Shown here: positions 18,957-28,781 of the stretch, piece after piece
Position numbering within the stretch: position 1 is the first letter of the stretch
Layout: each line of letters begins with the position of its first letter
Assembly: GCF_025128095.1 (NCBI RefSeq)
Contig: NZ_JAHLYT010000011.1
Location: 44,750 to 108,749, forward strand
DNA from: Synechococcus sp. CS-1328
Lineage (GTDB): Bacteria > Cyanobacteriota > Cyanobacteriia > PCC-6307 > Cyanobiaceae
DNA: 64,000 nucleotides
Reading direction: 5' to 3'
Made by a program: the position numbers and the translations under genes
The notes under the pieces: generated by a model
The model's input: only the letters and a program-made list of their open reading frames with translations
Database searches by the model: none
What the model was told of the DNA's origin: nothing

Positions 18957-20405
18957 ATGACTGCCGCTTCAGGGATCCGCACCATCTGCTGCATCGGTGC
19001 GGGCTACGTGGGCGGCCCGACCATGGCGGTGATCGCCGATCGCTGCCCCCACCTGCAGGTCACGGTGGTGGATCTCAACGCTGCCCGCATCGCCGCCTGG
19101 AACGATGCCGATCTCAGCCGGCTGCCCGTCTATGAACCGGGTCTCGATGCGGTGGTGGGCCGCGCCCGCGGCCGCAACCTCCACTTCAGCACCGAGGTGG
19201 ACGCCGCGATCGCGGCGGCGGACATGGTGTTCCTCTCGGTGAACACCCCCACCAAGACCCGCGGCCTGGGGGCGGGCCAGGCCAGTGACCTGCGCTGGAT
19301 CGAAGCCTCGGCCCGGCAGGTGGCCCGCTGCGCCCGGGGCCACACGATCGTGGTGGAGAAGAGCACCCTGCCGGTGCGCACCGCCGAGGCGGTGAAGGCG
19401 ATCCTGGAGGCAGCCGAGGGTGAGGCCGAGGCCCGCGAGGATGCCGGTGGACCGGCCGCCAAGAGCTTTGCGGTGCTGTCCAACCCCGAATTCCTGGCGG
19501 AAGGCACGGCGATCGGCGATCTGGAGCAGCCGGATCGGGTGTTGATCGGCGGTGAGGATGCAGAGGCGATCGAGGCCCTGGCTTCGATCTATGGCCACTG
19601 GGTGGCCCCTCAGAAGATCCTGCGCACCAACCTCTGGAGCAGCGAGCTGTCCAAGCTCACGGCCAATGCGTTTCTGGCGCAGCGGATCAGCTCGATCAAC
19701 AGCATCGCCGCCTTCTGCGAGGCCACGGGGGCCGACGTGCAGGAGGTGGCCCGGGCGATCGGCACCGACAGCCGCATCGGCGGCCGCTTCCTGGCGGCAG
19801 GCCCCGGCTTTGGCGGCAGCTGCTTTCAGAAGGACATTCTCAACCTGGTGTACCTCTGCCATCACTACGGCCTGCCGGAGGTGGCGGCGTACTGGGAGCA
19901 GGTGGTGCAGCTCAACACCTGGCAGCAGCACCGCATCAGCCGGCTGGTGGTGCAGAAGCTGTTCGGCACCGTGACCGGCAAGCGGCTGGCCGTGCTCGGC
20001 TTCGCCTTCAAGGCCGACACCAACGACACCCGCGAAGCGCCGGCGATCCGGATCTGCCGCGATCTGCTCGAGGAGGGGGCGCAGCTGAGCCTGCATGACC
20101 CCAAGGTGAGCAGCCAGCAGATCGAGCGTGATCTGGGCCAGGCGGCGGTGGCGCCGGAGGCGGTGGCAGCCGTGGCGCAGGCGGGGGAGGGGAGCTGGCG
20201 GCGTGCAGAGACCGTCCAGGAGGCGGTCCAGGGCGCCGATGCGGTGCTGCTGCTCACCGAATGGGGTGAGTACCGCCAGCTCGACTGGCCTGCCCTGGTG
20301 GCTGGGATGCGGCAGCCGGCCTGGTTGTTCGATGCCCGCGCCATTGCCGATGCGGCGGCGGCCCGGGCCGCGGGCCTGCGGGTGTGGCGCGTGGGCGAGG
20401 GCTGA
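18957..20405 (+). CDS. UDP-glucose 6-dehydrogenase
   Basis: Oxidises UDP-glucose to UDP-glucuronate with NAD. The 482-aa protein begins with [21 protein letters not shown], then [27 protein letters not shown] and [14 protein letters not shown]. The catalytic cysteine lies in [20 protein letters not shown]. These features, together with [15 protein letters not shown], resemble the animal/plant-type UGDH branch more than the short bacterial Ugd. The UDP-glucuronate decarboxylase begins two bases after its stop, so product is passed directly to the next gene's enzyme. It starts at ATG 18957. Confidence 0.94.
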   Translation: MTAASGIRTICCIGAGYVGGPTMAVIADRCPHLQVTVVDLNAARIAAWNDADLSRLPVYEPGLDAVVGRARGRNLHFSTEVDAAIAAADMVFLSVNTPTKTRGLGAGQASDLRWIEASARQVARCARGHTIVVEKSTLPVRTAEAVKAILEAAEGEAEAREDAGGPAAKSFAVLSNPEFLAEGTAIGDLEQPDRVLIGGEDAEAIEALASIYGHWVAPQKILRTNLWSSELSKLTANAFLAQRISSINSIAAFCEATGADVQEVARAIGTDSRIGGRFLAAGPGFGGSCFQKDILNLVYLCHHYGLPEVAAYWEQVVQLNTWQQHRISRLVVQKLFGTVTGKRLAVLGFAFKADTNDTREAPAIRICRDLLEEGAQLSLHDPKVSSQQIERDLGQAAVAPEAVAAVAQAGEGSWRRAETVQEAVQGADAVLLLTEWGEYRQLDWPALVAGMRQPAWLFDARAIADAAAARAAGLRVWRVGEG

Positions 20406-20406
20406 G

Positions 20407-21372
<966 letters not shown>

Positions 21373-21504
21373 GCACGAGGTTTCTGAGCACGAGTTCTCT
21401 GGGGAGGAGGCCTCGATCGGGCATCGTCACGGAGTGGCAGGCTGAGGGGCGGCCGTCGCCGGAGCACTTGCCGGAGATCCGCCCTTCCCCTGCCTTCTCT
21501 GCCC

Positions 21505-22536
21505 ATGCCCGCCGCCCAGCGTCCCACCCTCGTGACCGGCGCGGCCGGCTTCATCGGCGCCGAGGTGGTGTTGCGGCTGCTTGAGCGGGGTGAGCCGGTG
21601 GTGGGGCTCGACAACCTCAACACCTACTACGACCCGGCCCTCAAGCAGGCCCGCCTGGAGCGGCTGCAGCAGCATCCCGCCGCCGCTTTCTTTCGCTTCG
21701 TGCGGATGGATCTGGAGGATCGGGCTGCCATGGAGGGCCTGTTCGCCGAGCAGCGGCCGCGGCGGGTGGTGCACCTCGCCGCCCAGGCGGGGGTGCGCTA
21801 TTCGCTGGAGAATCCGGCCGCCTATATCCAGAGCAATCTGGTCGGTTTCGGCCACATTCTTGAGGGTTGCCGCCATCACGGCGTTGAGCATCTGGTCTAT
21901 GCCTCCAGCAGCTCGGTGTATGGCGGCAACCGCGAGATGCCGTTCTCGGAGCAGCACGCCGTCAATCATCCGGTGAGCCTGTATGCGGCCACCAAGAAGG
22001 CGAATGAACTGATGGCTCACACCTACAGCCATCTCTACGGCCTGCCGGCCACCGGTCTGCGCTTCTTCACCGTGTATGGCCCCTGGGGCCGGCCGGACAT
22101 GGCCCCGATGCTGTTTGCGCGCGCGATCCTGGCGGGTGAGCCGATCCGGGTGTTCAACCACGGCCGCATGCAGCGCGATTTCACCTACATCGATGACATC
22201 GTCGAGGGGGTGATCCGCTGCAGCGACAAGCCGGCCACTGCGGATCCCGACTTCGATCCCCTTCATCCGAACCCGGCCACCGCGGCGGTGCCGCACCGGG
22301 TGTTCAACATCGGCAATTCCCAGCCCACCGAGCTGCTGCGTTTCATCGCTGTGCTGGAGCAGGCCCTCGGGCGTCAGGCGATCCAGGACCTGCAGCCGAT
22401 GCAGCCGGGTGATGTGCCCGCCACCGCCGCCGACACCACGGCCCTGGAGGCCTGGGTTGGGTTCCAGCCCGCCACCCCGATCGAGCTGGGGCTGGAGCGG
22501 TTCGCCCAGTGGTATCGGGAGTACCACGGGCTCTGA
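21505..22536 (+). CDS. UDP-glucuronate 4-epimerase (NAD-dependent epimerase)
   Basis: Interconverts UDP-glucuronate and UDP-galacturonate. The 343-aa SDR protein shows TLVTGAAGFIGAEVVLRLLE, VGLDNLNTYYDPALKQARLE, HLAAQAGVRYSLENP, ASSSSVYGGN and the catalytic YAATKKANELMAH, followed by RFFTVYGPWGRPDMA. The combination with NTYYDPALK and GPWGRPDMA is typical of CapI/GlcA 4-epimerases. It lies 132 bp after the decarboxylase and ends the sugar-nucleotide run. The terminator of the oppositely oriented psbEFLJ operon is about 55 bp downstream. Confidence 0.9.
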   Translation: MPAAQRPTLVTGAAGFIGAEVVLRLLERGEPVVGLDNLNTYYDPALKQARLERLQQHPAAAFFRFVRMDLEDRAAMEGLFAEQRPRRVVHLAAQAGVRYSLENPAAYIQSNLVGFGHILEGCRHHGVEHLVYASSSSVYGGNREMPFSEQHAVNHPVSLYAATKKANELMAHTYSHLYGLPATGLRFFTVYGPWGRPDMAPMLFARAILAGEPIRVFNHGRMQRDFTYIDDIVEGVIRCSDKPATADPDFDPLHPNPATAAVPHRVFNIGNSQPTELLRFIAVLEQALGRQAIQDLQPMQPGDVPATAADTTALEAWVGFQPATPIELGLERFAQWYREYHGL

Positions 22537-22590
22537 CCCTGCCTCGGCCGGCAGCCCGGTGGTTTGTGGCAGTCAGGGAGTCATCCCATC

Positions 22591-22613
22591 AAAAAAGGGG
22601 CCCTCAGGCCCCT
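22591..22613 (-). terminator. Rho-independent terminator after psbJ
   Basis: On the minus strand a perfect 7-bp GC-rich stem (AGGGGCC/GGCCCCT, positions 22596-22613, 4-nt loop) is followed by six U residues (22596-22591). It lies 56 bp beyond the psbJ stop and ends the psbEFLJ transcript. The U tract is on the minus side only, so it is a weaker stop for the plus-strand epimerase gene. Confidence 0.85.
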
Positions 22614-22668
22614 GGATCATGCATCGGCCCAATGGGCCATGCGAGATGAATCGAGTGCTCAGCTCCGC

Positions 22669-22869
22669 TCAGGCGGAACCGACACCCACGTAGGAACCGT
22701 AGAAGAACAGGCCCACCACAAAGATCACTGCCATGCCGCCGGCAGTGGCGACCAGCCAGAGGGGAAGGGTTCCCTCGGTCCAGCGGGAACGCCAGGCCAC
22801 GGCAGGGCGGCCATCGGGTAGACGATCGGGGATCCGACCGTCGGGCATGGACATTTTCTTGCCGCTCAT
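22669..22869 (-). CDS. psbJ: Photosystem II protein J
   Basis: Small thylakoid protein of photosystem II, 66 aa, with one transmembrane helix ([22 protein letters not shown]) near the C-terminus followed by the conserved SYVGVGSA end. It is the last gene of the psbE-psbF-psbL-psbJ operon, 15 bp after psbL. The N-terminal extension ([20 protein letters not shown]) is typical of picocyanobacterial PsbJ. Confidence 0.95.
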   Translation of the reverse strand: MSGKKMSMPDGRIPDRLPDGRPAVAWRSRWTEGTLPLWLVATAGGMAVIFVVGLFFYGSYVGVGSA

Positions 22870-22884
22870 CGTGAAACCTCCCGA

Positions 22885-23004
22885 TCAGTTGAAGAAGTAG
22901 CTGCTGAACAGCACACCGGTGACGAACACGAACAGCAGGCCCAGATAAAGGCTGGTGCGGTTCAGTTCGACCGGCAGGTTGTTCGGATTGGGATTGCGTT
23001 GCAT
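22885..23004 (-). CDS. psbL: Photosystem II protein L
   Basis: 39-aa thylakoid protein needed for the photosystem II acceptor side. Translation of the minus strand gives [20 protein letters not shown] followed by a single transmembrane helix and the invariant ending SSYFFN. The length is exactly that of PsbL elsewhere. It lies 10 bp after psbF and 15 bp before psbJ. Confidence 0.95.
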   Translation of the reverse strand: MQRNPNPNNLPVELNRTSLYLGLLFVFVTGVLFSSYFFN

Positions 23005-23014
23005 GGGGACGACC

Positions 23015-23152
23015 TCAGCGGCGGACGAACTGCATGGCAGCCAGGGCGCCCAGGAAAAACACCGTGGGGATGCCGAGGGCGTGAACCGAAAGCCAGCGCA
23101 CCGTGAAGATCGGGTAATTGCGTGGCGTGGTGGGGGCGGGAGTCTGGGTCAT
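23015..23152 (-). CDS. psbF: Cytochrome b559 beta subunit
   Basis: 45-aa subunit that supplies one axial haem histidine of cytochrome b559 in photosystem II. Minus-strand translation gives [20 protein letters not shown] and the conserved AAMQFVRR end. The histidine in RWLSVHALG is the haem ligand. It starts 3 bp after psbE stops, the usual tight spacing. Confidence 0.96.
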   Translation of the reverse strand: MTQTPAPTTPRNYPIFTVRWLSVHALGIPTVFFLGALAAMQFVRR

Positions 23153-23155
23153 GAC

Positions 23156-23404
23156 TTACTGCAGGCGCAGGTCGAGTTGGCTCTTGCCCTCGTAGCGCTG
23201 GCTCACAACCGGAGCCTTGCTTTCCTGGGCCTGGAAGTAGGCATCCGGACGGGGCGTCCCGAAGGCGTCATAGGCCAGGCCCGTGGACACGAACATGAAG
23301 CCGGCCAGGAAGATGGCGGGCAGGGTCACCGCGTGGATGACCCAGTAACGGATGCTCGTGATGATTTCGAAGAACGGGCGTTCTCCTGTAGAGCCGGCAG
23401 CCAT
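23156..23404 (-). CDS. psbE: Cytochrome b559 alpha subunit
   Basis: 82-aa photosystem II subunit with one membrane helix and a lumenal tail. The N-terminus [20 protein letters not shown] is highly conserved, and the histidine in RYWVIHAVT is the haem ligand shared with PsbF. It is first gene of psbEFLJ. The 104 bp to the ycf48 stop should hold the operon promoter unless it reads through from ycf48. I see TAGGAT as a possible -10 element there but no convincing -35. Confidence 0.96.
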   Translation of the reverse strand: MAAGSTGERPFFEIITSIRYWVIHAVTLPAIFLAGFMFVSTGLAYDAFGTPRPDAYFQAQESKAPVVSQRYEGKSQLDLRLQ

Positions 23405-23508
23405 GGCGACAAGCGTTCAGCTCGGCGATCCTAGGGGGATGGCGGCAGGGGACGGGAGCCCCCGCCTGCCTTGGTTACAAAGGTTGGCGGGGCTCTGCCT
23501 GGCGCGGC

Positions 23509-24522
23509 TCAGCCCACCCAGCGCAGCAGCGATCCCCGCTCGCCCAGCACGAAGCCCTTGCCGTCCGGCAGGAAGGCGATGCGGCTGAAGTTGGTGGGCT
23601 GGGCGGCACCCACCGGATCCTTCTGCCAGGTCTGGCCGCCGTCTGGGCTGGTGAGCAGGGTGCCGCTGCCACCGCCGGTCCAGATGGCGCCGCTCGGATC
23701 CCAGGCCATGTCGAGGTAGCCGTAGCCGTTGGTGATCGGGATCACCGGCTTGCTCCAGTCGTCCACGTTGGCGGCATCGGAGTTGAAGCGCAGCTGGGCG
23801 CCGCGGGTCACCATCCAGAGGTTGCCGTTCGGCTGGAAGCCGAGGGACTGCACCCGTTGGCTGCTCACCCGCTGGTGGGGTTGCCAGGTGGCCTGACCCG
23901 GATCCCAGGTGGCGAAGAAGTTGCCGAGGCTGCTGACGCTCACGTAGCGGCCGTCGGGGCTGCGGCGCAGATCACGCACGGCACCGGCGGCGTCACTCAC
24001 CTCGGCCTGCCAGCTCTGGCCACCATCGCGGGTGTTGTACACGGCGCCCACGTTGGTGGCCAGTTCGGCCTCCCCCTTGCCCAGGGCGGTGATCAGATAC
24101 GGCTCCCCGGGCAGCTTGGTATCGAGGAAGAGGCGGCTCCAGTTCTGGCCGGCGTCGGTGCTGTGCAGCAGCAGGCCGGGCTGGCCGGCGATCCAGCCCT
24201 CTTTGCCGTTGAAGTCGATGCTGAGCAGGCGGAAGTTCTCCTCCTCCGGCAGATCCAGGGCGCGCTTGGCCCAGCTGGCGCCTCCGTCGTCGGTTTCGAG
24301 GATCAGCCGGTTGCTGCCCACCAGGAAGCCGTGGCTCTGGTCTGTGAAGGCCAGATCGAGGGGATTGGCGCGGGTGTCGAGGGGCACGGGCTGCCAGGGG
24401 CTGGCACTGGCGATCGGCAGGCCCGTGGTGACGCAACCGGAGAGCCCGAAGCCGAGGCCCACGAGCAGGAGCAGGCTCAGCAGGGGACTGAGCAGGCGTC
24501 GAGTCAGACGATGCAGGTGCAT
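23509..24522 (-). CDS. ycf48: Photosystem II assembly factor Ycf48/HCF136
   Basis: Beta-propeller lipoprotein that binds pre-D1 during early photosystem II assembly. The 337-aa protein begins with a signal peptide and lipobox (VGLGFGLSGC, Cys near residue 30). Repeated propeller blades follow with motifs such as LETDDGGASW, HSTDAGQNWSRL, YNTRDGGQSW and TSPDGGQTW. It lies between rubredoxin and psbE on the same strand, the arrangement conserved in cyanobacteria. Length is normal. Confidence 0.95.
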   Translation of the reverse strand: MHLHRLTRRLLSPLLSLLLLVGLGFGLSGCVTTGLPIASASPWQPVPLDTRANPLDLAFTDQSHGFLVGSNRLILETDDGGASWAKRALDLPEEENFRLLSIDFNGKEGWIAGQPGLLLHSTDAGQNWSRLFLDTKLPGEPYLITALGKGEAELATNVGAVYNTRDGGQSWQAEVSDAAGAVRDLRRSPDGRYVSVSSLGNFFATWDPGQATWQPHQRVSSQRVQSLGFQPNGNLWMVTRGAQLRFNSDAANVDDWSKPVIPITNGYGYLDMAWDPSGAIWTGGGSGTLLTSPDGGQTWQKDPVGAAQPTNFSRIAFLPDGKGFVLGERGSLLRWVG

Positions 24523-24600
24523 GGCAGGGGCGAGGGAAGAGCGGTGGGAGGCGCGGGGCCGGCTGCTGAGGGGCGGTGAGATCAGGGCAGCCGGAGGAGT

Positions 24601-25017
24601 TCAGCGCAGCGAATACAGGGAGAGGAAAAAGGCGATCGCCAGGGCGAAGCTGCCGAAGATCAGCACATTCTTCTGACCGGGCGTCAGCCGGTTGACCCCC
24701 AGGCCGAAGTTGAGGTTCTCCTCAAAGCCGCTCGGCTTGTCACGGGGGCCGATGTCCATGAAGGCACCCACCTTGCTGCGGCAGACCGGACAGCGAAAGC
24801 TGGCGGGATCCAGGGCGGTGAAGGGGGTGCCCGCTTCGATGCCCACCTTGCGCACGCCCTCGGCGGGGTCGTAGACGAAGCCGCAGCTGCGGCATTCGTA
24901 GCGATGGGTGTCGGGGTCGGAGGCCGTTGGCGGCTCCGTCGTGGGGAGGGATTCGGCCGTGGCGCCCGTCCCTGGTGAGGCGATGCTGTCGCTGCTCTCG
25001 AACTCCGGACTCATCAC
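24601..25017 (-). CDS. rubA: Membrane-anchored rubredoxin
   Basis: 138-aa iron protein required for photosystem assembly in cyanobacteria. The rubredoxin fold has two C-x2-C knuckles, YECRSCGFVYDP and FRCPVCRSKVG, in residues about 40-85. A single C-terminal transmembrane helix (VLIFGSFALAIAFFLSLYSL) anchors it in the membrane. The first 35 residues are a low-complexity Ser/Thr/Pro/Glu stretch. It sits upstream of ycf48 and psbEFLJ on the same strand and diverges from ndhC. Confidence 0.94.
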   Translation of the reverse strand: MMSPEFESSDSIASPGTGATAESLPTTEPPTASDPDTHRYECRSCGFVYDPAEGVRKVGIEAGTPFTALDPASFRCPVCRSKVGAFMDIGPRDKPSGFEENLNFGLGVNRLTPGQKNVLIFGSFALAIAFFLSLYSLR

Positions 25018-25131
25018 CTGCCAGCCGACGGTCGCAAAACTCTATCGACCGCGTTCCAACGCCGATCCCGCCGGAACTCGTCAGCGCCGTGAGGTGGATG
25101 CCAGACTGCCGCCCAGGTTGGTCCAGCCCGC

Positions 25132-25494
25132 ATGTTCGTGCTCTCCGGCTACGACGCTTTTCTGGGGTTTCTGCTGATTTCAGCAGCCGTTCCCGTGCTG
25201 GCGCTTGTGGCCAACAAGGTGCTGTCTCCTAAGAGCCGGCAGGGCGAGCGTGAGCTCACCTACGAATCCGGCATGGAGCCGATGGGTGGCGCCTGGATTC
25301 AGTTCAATATCCGCTACTACATGTTCGCGCTTGTCTTCGTCGTCTTCGACGTCGAGACCGTGTTCCTCTACCCCTGGGCCGTGGCGTTCCATCGCCTCGG
25401 ACTACTCGCCTTCATCGAGGCCCTCATCTTCATCTCCATCCTGGTGGTGGCCCTGGCCTACGCCTGGCGCAAGGGTGCCCTCGAGTGGAGCTGA
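25132..25494 (+). CDS. ndhC: NAD(P)H-quinone oxidoreductase subunit 3
   Basis: 120-aa membrane subunit of photosynthetic NDH-1 with three transmembrane helices. [24 protein letters not shown] is the conserved loop around the quinone channel, and [14 protein letters not shown] follows. It is first gene of the ndhC-ndhK-ndhJ operon and starts at ATG 25132, divergent from rubA across 114 bp. Confidence 0.96.
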   Translation: MFVLSGYDAFLGFLLISAAVPVLALVANKVLSPKSRQGERELTYESGMEPMGGAWIQFNIRYYMFALVFVVFDVETVFLYPWAVAFHRLGLLAFIEALIFISILVVALAYAWRKGALEWS

Positions 25495-25528
25495 TTCGTC
25501 GTTACGGCCCCGACGCCGACGTGTTGCC

Positions 25529-26299
25529 ATGACCCTCACGCCTTCCTCCCCTTCCAGCGGTGAGCTCCCCTCGATCGGGGCTCTGCGCGATCTGCGCGCC
25601 GCCAGCTGCAGCCCCACGGGTGCCCCCACGATCACCTCGGATCTGTCCGAGAACGTGATCCTCACCAGCCTCGATGACCTGCACAACTGGGCCCGGTTGA
25701 GCAGCCTCTGGCCGTTGCTTTATGGCACCGCCTGCTGCTTCATCGAGTTTGCGGCCCTGATCGGCTCCCGCTTCGATTTCGACCGCTTCGGTCTGGTGCC
25801 CCGCTCCAGCCCCCGTCAGGCCGACCTGCTGATCGTGGCAGGCACCGTGACCATGAAGATGGGCCCGGCCCTGGTGCGGCTCTACGAGCAGATGCCCGAG
25901 CCCAAGTACGTGATCGCCATGGGGGCCTGCACGATCACTGGTGGCATGTTCTCGGCCGACTCGACCACCGCCGTGCGCGGCGTCGACAAGCTGATCCCCG
26001 TGGACCTCTACCTGCCGGGCTGCCCGCCGCGACCGGAAGCGATCTTTGATGCGGTGATCAAGCTGCGCAAGAAGGTTGGCAATGAAGCCTTGGCCGAGCG
26101 CGGCAACCTGCGTCCCACGCACCGTTATTGCACGATTCCACATCAGCTCAAGGCGGTGGCCCCGATCGTCGACGGCCGCTACCTGCGGGCCGAGACCCAG
26201 AAGGCCGCCCTTGCCGCCGCCGCCGGTCTGCCGGTGGGGGCTGCTGTCTCCGATCCAGCGGCGGTCATAGCCGCCACCACCAGCCAGGCCGACGCCTGA
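25529..26299 (+). CDS. ndhK: NAD(P)H-quinone oxidoreductase subunit K
   Basis: 256-aa peripheral-arm subunit carrying the N2-type 4Fe-4S cluster. The cysteines are in [20 protein letters not shown] and [14 protein letters not shown] 25529 lies 34 bp after ndhC; the open frame continues upstream over ndhC without homology. The first 30 residues and the last 30 (alanine-rich) are the variable parts. It is co-transcribed with ndhC and ndhJ. Confidence 0.95.
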   Translation: MTLTPSSPSSGELPSIGALRDLRAASCSPTGAPTITSDLSENVILTSLDDLHNWARLSSLWPLLYGTACCFIEFAALIGSRFDFDRFGLVPRSSPRQADLLIVAGTVTMKMGPALVRLYEQMPEPKYVIAMGACTITGGMFSADSTTAVRGVDKLIPVDLYLPGCPPRPEAIFDAVIKLRKKVGNEALAERGNLRPTHRYCTIPHQLKAVAPIVDGRYLRAETQKAALAAAAGLPVGAAVSDPAAVIAATTSQADA

Positions 26300-26306
26300 G
26301 GACACC

Positions 26307-26906
26307 ATGCCCGAGGAAATCATCAGCCCCGCCGAGTCCAGCGGTTCAGCAGCCGCCACTCCAGCTATAACGCCAGCGATCACAGCCCCTGCGGCCGGTC
26401 CGATCAGCCAGTGGCTGAGCAGCCAGGGCTTTGAACATGCCGTGCTGGAGGCCGACCATCTCGGTGTCGAGGTGCTCGGCGTGGAGCCCGACTTCCTGCC
26501 GGTGATCGTGGCGGCGCTCAAAGCCACGGGCTTTGATTATCTCCAATGCCAGGGCGGCTATGACGAAGGCCCGGGTGGTCGGCTGGTGAGCTTCTACCAC
26601 CTGATCAAGCTTGCGGCGCTGGCTGATCCCATGGCGGTGGATCGGGTTCTCGCGGCCGATGTGAAGCCGGAGGAGATTCGTCTCAAGGTGTTCCTGGCCC
26701 GCGATGGCGATCTCACCATCCCCACGCTCTACGGTCTGTTCCGTGGCGCCGACTGGCAGGAGCGCGAGACCTTCGACATGTACGGCATTCGCTATGCCGG
26801 CCATCCCCATCCCAAGCGCCTGCTGATGCCGGAAGACTGGAAGGGTTACCCGCTGCGCAAAGACTATGTGCAGCCTGATTTCTACGAACTCCAGGACGCT
26901 TACTGA
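26307..26906 (+). CDS. ndhJ: NAD(P)H-quinone oxidoreductase subunit J
   Basis: 199-aa hydrophilic subunit of NDH-1, homologous to 30 kDa NuoC. Conserved segments are [41 protein letters not shown] and [18 protein letters not shown]. An N-terminal Ser/Ala/Pro/Thr-rich stretch of about 30 residues precedes the domain. It starts 7 bp after ndhK and ends the operon; possible hairpins follow downstream. Confidence 0.95.
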   Translation: MPEEIISPAESSGSAAATPAITPAITAPAAGPISQWLSSQGFEHAVLEADHLGVEVLGVEPDFLPVIVAALKATGFDYLQCQGGYDEGPGGRLVSFYHLIKLAALADPMAVDRVLAADVKPEEIRLKVFLARDGDLTIPTLYGLFRGADWQERETFDMYGIRYAGHPHPKRLLMPEDWKGYPLRKDYVQPDFYELQDAY

Positions 26907-26916
26907 TTCCTTTCTG

Positions 26917-26983
26917 GATTGAGTGGAGACCTTGAAAAATGGCTTTTAACCAAGACTGAGTGCTCAATCCTCGCCTGACGAGG
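26917..26983 (+). terminator. Inverted repeats after ndhJ, possible transcript end
   Basis: An 8-bp perfect inverted repeat (GGATTGAG at 26917-26924 and CTCAATCC at 26963-26970) encloses 38 nt. A second short hairpin, CCTCG-CCTGA-CGAGG at 26969-26983, overlaps its right arm. There is no U tract, so intrinsic termination is uncertain. The rest of the space to 27115 holds only a 17-bp imperfect direct repeat (27030-27046 and 27053-27069, 23-bp period). Confidence 0.3.
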
Positions 26984-27115
26984 CAATGCGTTTCCAGCGC
27001 TGGATCCCTCGGTATCGGATTTATTGAGCTGCCCGGCAGTTCTTGGTTTAGGTGCCCGGCAGTTCCTGGCGGAGACGTTCATCACGAATCGCCTGAAGAT
27101 TTGGCGACTGAATTA

Positions 27116-28516
27116 TCAGTTCGTCCGTCGCTGATGCTGCCGGTAGAACCGCATCACCGCCAGCGCCACGCTCTTAGAATCGTGGCGCAGGGTGGCCCCT
27201 GGACGGCTTCCCTGCATCGGCGCCAGCATCACCTCATAGCCCTCACTGGTCAGGCGGTGGGTGTCGCATTCCACCGGTTCGGCGCCGCGGCGGCGGTAAG
27301 CCTCCACCAACGGTGAAGGGCTGAGCTCCTCCTGGGCAAGCACCGCATCGAACAGCCTCTGGTCCACCCCCAGGGTGGCGAGCTGGGCCTCAATCGCTCG
27401 AAGGTGGCCTTCCACATCGAGCCCGTCGGTCTCGCCGGGCTGGGTCATCAGGTTGCAGATGTAGAGCCGTGGGGCGCGGCTCTGGCGAATCGCCGCCACC
27501 AGTTCCGGCACCAGCAGGTTCGGCAGCAGGGAGGTGTAGAGGCTGCCGGGGCCCAGCACGATCAGATCGGCATGGGCGATCGCCTCGATGGCACGGGGCA
27601 GGGCGGGCGGCCGTTCAGGGATGCAGCCGAGCCGCACGATCGGGCTGGAGGCATGGCCGATCGCCGATTCCCCCTCGATCCGATCGCCGTTCTCCAGCTC
27701 GGCCCATAGGCGAACGTCGGCGTTGGTGGCCGGCACCACCTGGCCCTGCACCGCCAGCACCCGGCTGCTGGCGGTGATCGCCGATTCGAGGCTGCCGGTG
27801 ATGGCCGTGAGGGCCGAGAGGAAGAGATTGCCGAAGCTATGGCCTTCGAGACCACTGCCCGCCTGGAAGCGGTATTGGAACAGGCGAGTGAGCAGAGGCT
27901 CCTCGCGGGCCAGGGCCGCCAGGCAGTTGCGGATGTCGCCCGGCGGCTGGACGCCCAGCTCTCGCCGCAGCACGCCGCTGCTGCCGCCGTCGTCGGCCAC
28001 CGTGACGATCGCGGTGATGTTGCCGCTGTAGCGCTTCAGGCCGGAGAGCAGGGTGGAGAGCCCGGTGCCGCCGCCGATCGCCACGATGTTCGGGCCGCGG
28101 TTGAGCCGGCGCTGCGCCACCAGGGCATCCACCAGAACCGTGCCCTTCTCAGGGGCCAGGGCCCGCTGGATCGACCCGAAGCTGCGGCTCTGACCCCAGA
28201 TCACCAGGGCCGCCCCCAGGAGCAGCACCAACGGCCCGGTGATGCCCCGCGGCAGCACCTGGGTGAGCTGAGCCAGCAGCCAGGTGAGCGTTTCGATCGT
28301 CCAGTAGATCGGTTTGAAATCCGCCCAGACCGCTGCTCCGAGCAGGGCGATCATCAGACCCAGACCGGAGGTGAGCACCCAGCGCTTCACCACCAGGCCG
28401 GGCTGGAGCCAGCGGGCGGCCCGGCGGGAGCGGCTCACCAGATCACGGCGGCGCATGTCGCCCCGGCCCATCCAGCCGGGTCGTCGGGGTGGGCGTGGGG
28501 CGTGCCGGGTGCTCAT
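27116..28516 (-). CDS. YvcK/CofD-like protein with N-terminal membrane segments
   Basis: 466-aa protein of the gluconeogenesis-factor (YvcK) family, linked in other bacteria to central carbon metabolism and cell shape. The conserved domain starts near residue 142 with NIVAIGGGTGLSTLLSGLKR, then VTVADDGGSSGVLRRELG, PPGDIRNCLAAL and LIVLGPGSLYTSLLPNLLV. About 110 residues before it contain two hydrophobic helices (GLGLMIALLGAAVWADF and GPLVLLLGAALVIW), so it is probably tethered to the membrane. ATG 28516 is chosen because upstream sequence in frame has no family likeness. It diverges from the Mla-type ATPase gene. Confidence 0.85.
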   Translation of the reverse strand: MSTRHAPRPPRRPGWMGRGDMRRRDLVSRSRRAARWLQPGLVVKRWVLTSGLGLMIALLGAAVWADFKPIYWTIETLTWLLAQLTQVLPRGITGPLVLLLGAALVIWGQSRSFGSIQRALAPEKGTVLVDALVAQRRLNRGPNIVAIGGGTGLSTLLSGLKRYSGNITAIVTVADDGGSSGVLRRELGVQPPGDIRNCLAALAREEPLLTRLFQYRFQAGSGLEGHSFGNLFLSALTAITGSLESAITASSRVLAVQGQVVPATNADVRLWAELENGDRIEGESAIGHASSPIVRLGCIPERPPALPRAIEAIAHADLIVLGPGSLYTSLLPNLLVPELVAAIRQSRAPRLYICNLMTQPGETDGLDVEGHLRAIEAQLATLGVDQRLFDAVLAQEELSPSPLVEAYRRRGAEPVECDTHRLTSEGYEVMLAPMQGSRPGATLRHDSKSVALAVMRFYRQHQRRTN

Positions 28517-28781
28517 CGCCCGTGGCCTCCCCTGTCGTCTCTGTGGCCGCCTGCCTGGCCCGAACGGCTCCGCCAGGGCTCCCCGCAGATGAGGAGGCAG
28601 GGCAAGGGCGGGGAGCAGGACGCCATCGGCAAACCGGGCTGTTCGAACTGTACGGATGAAACGGCGGGAGGGTGAAACCTTGGCTGGTTGTGGGCAGGAT
28701 GGGGGCCTTGCGCTGTCGTCCGTGCCGGATGCTGTTCCTCCTCCGGCATCCCGACGCTCCCAGCCTGATGGGGGTGTGGCG

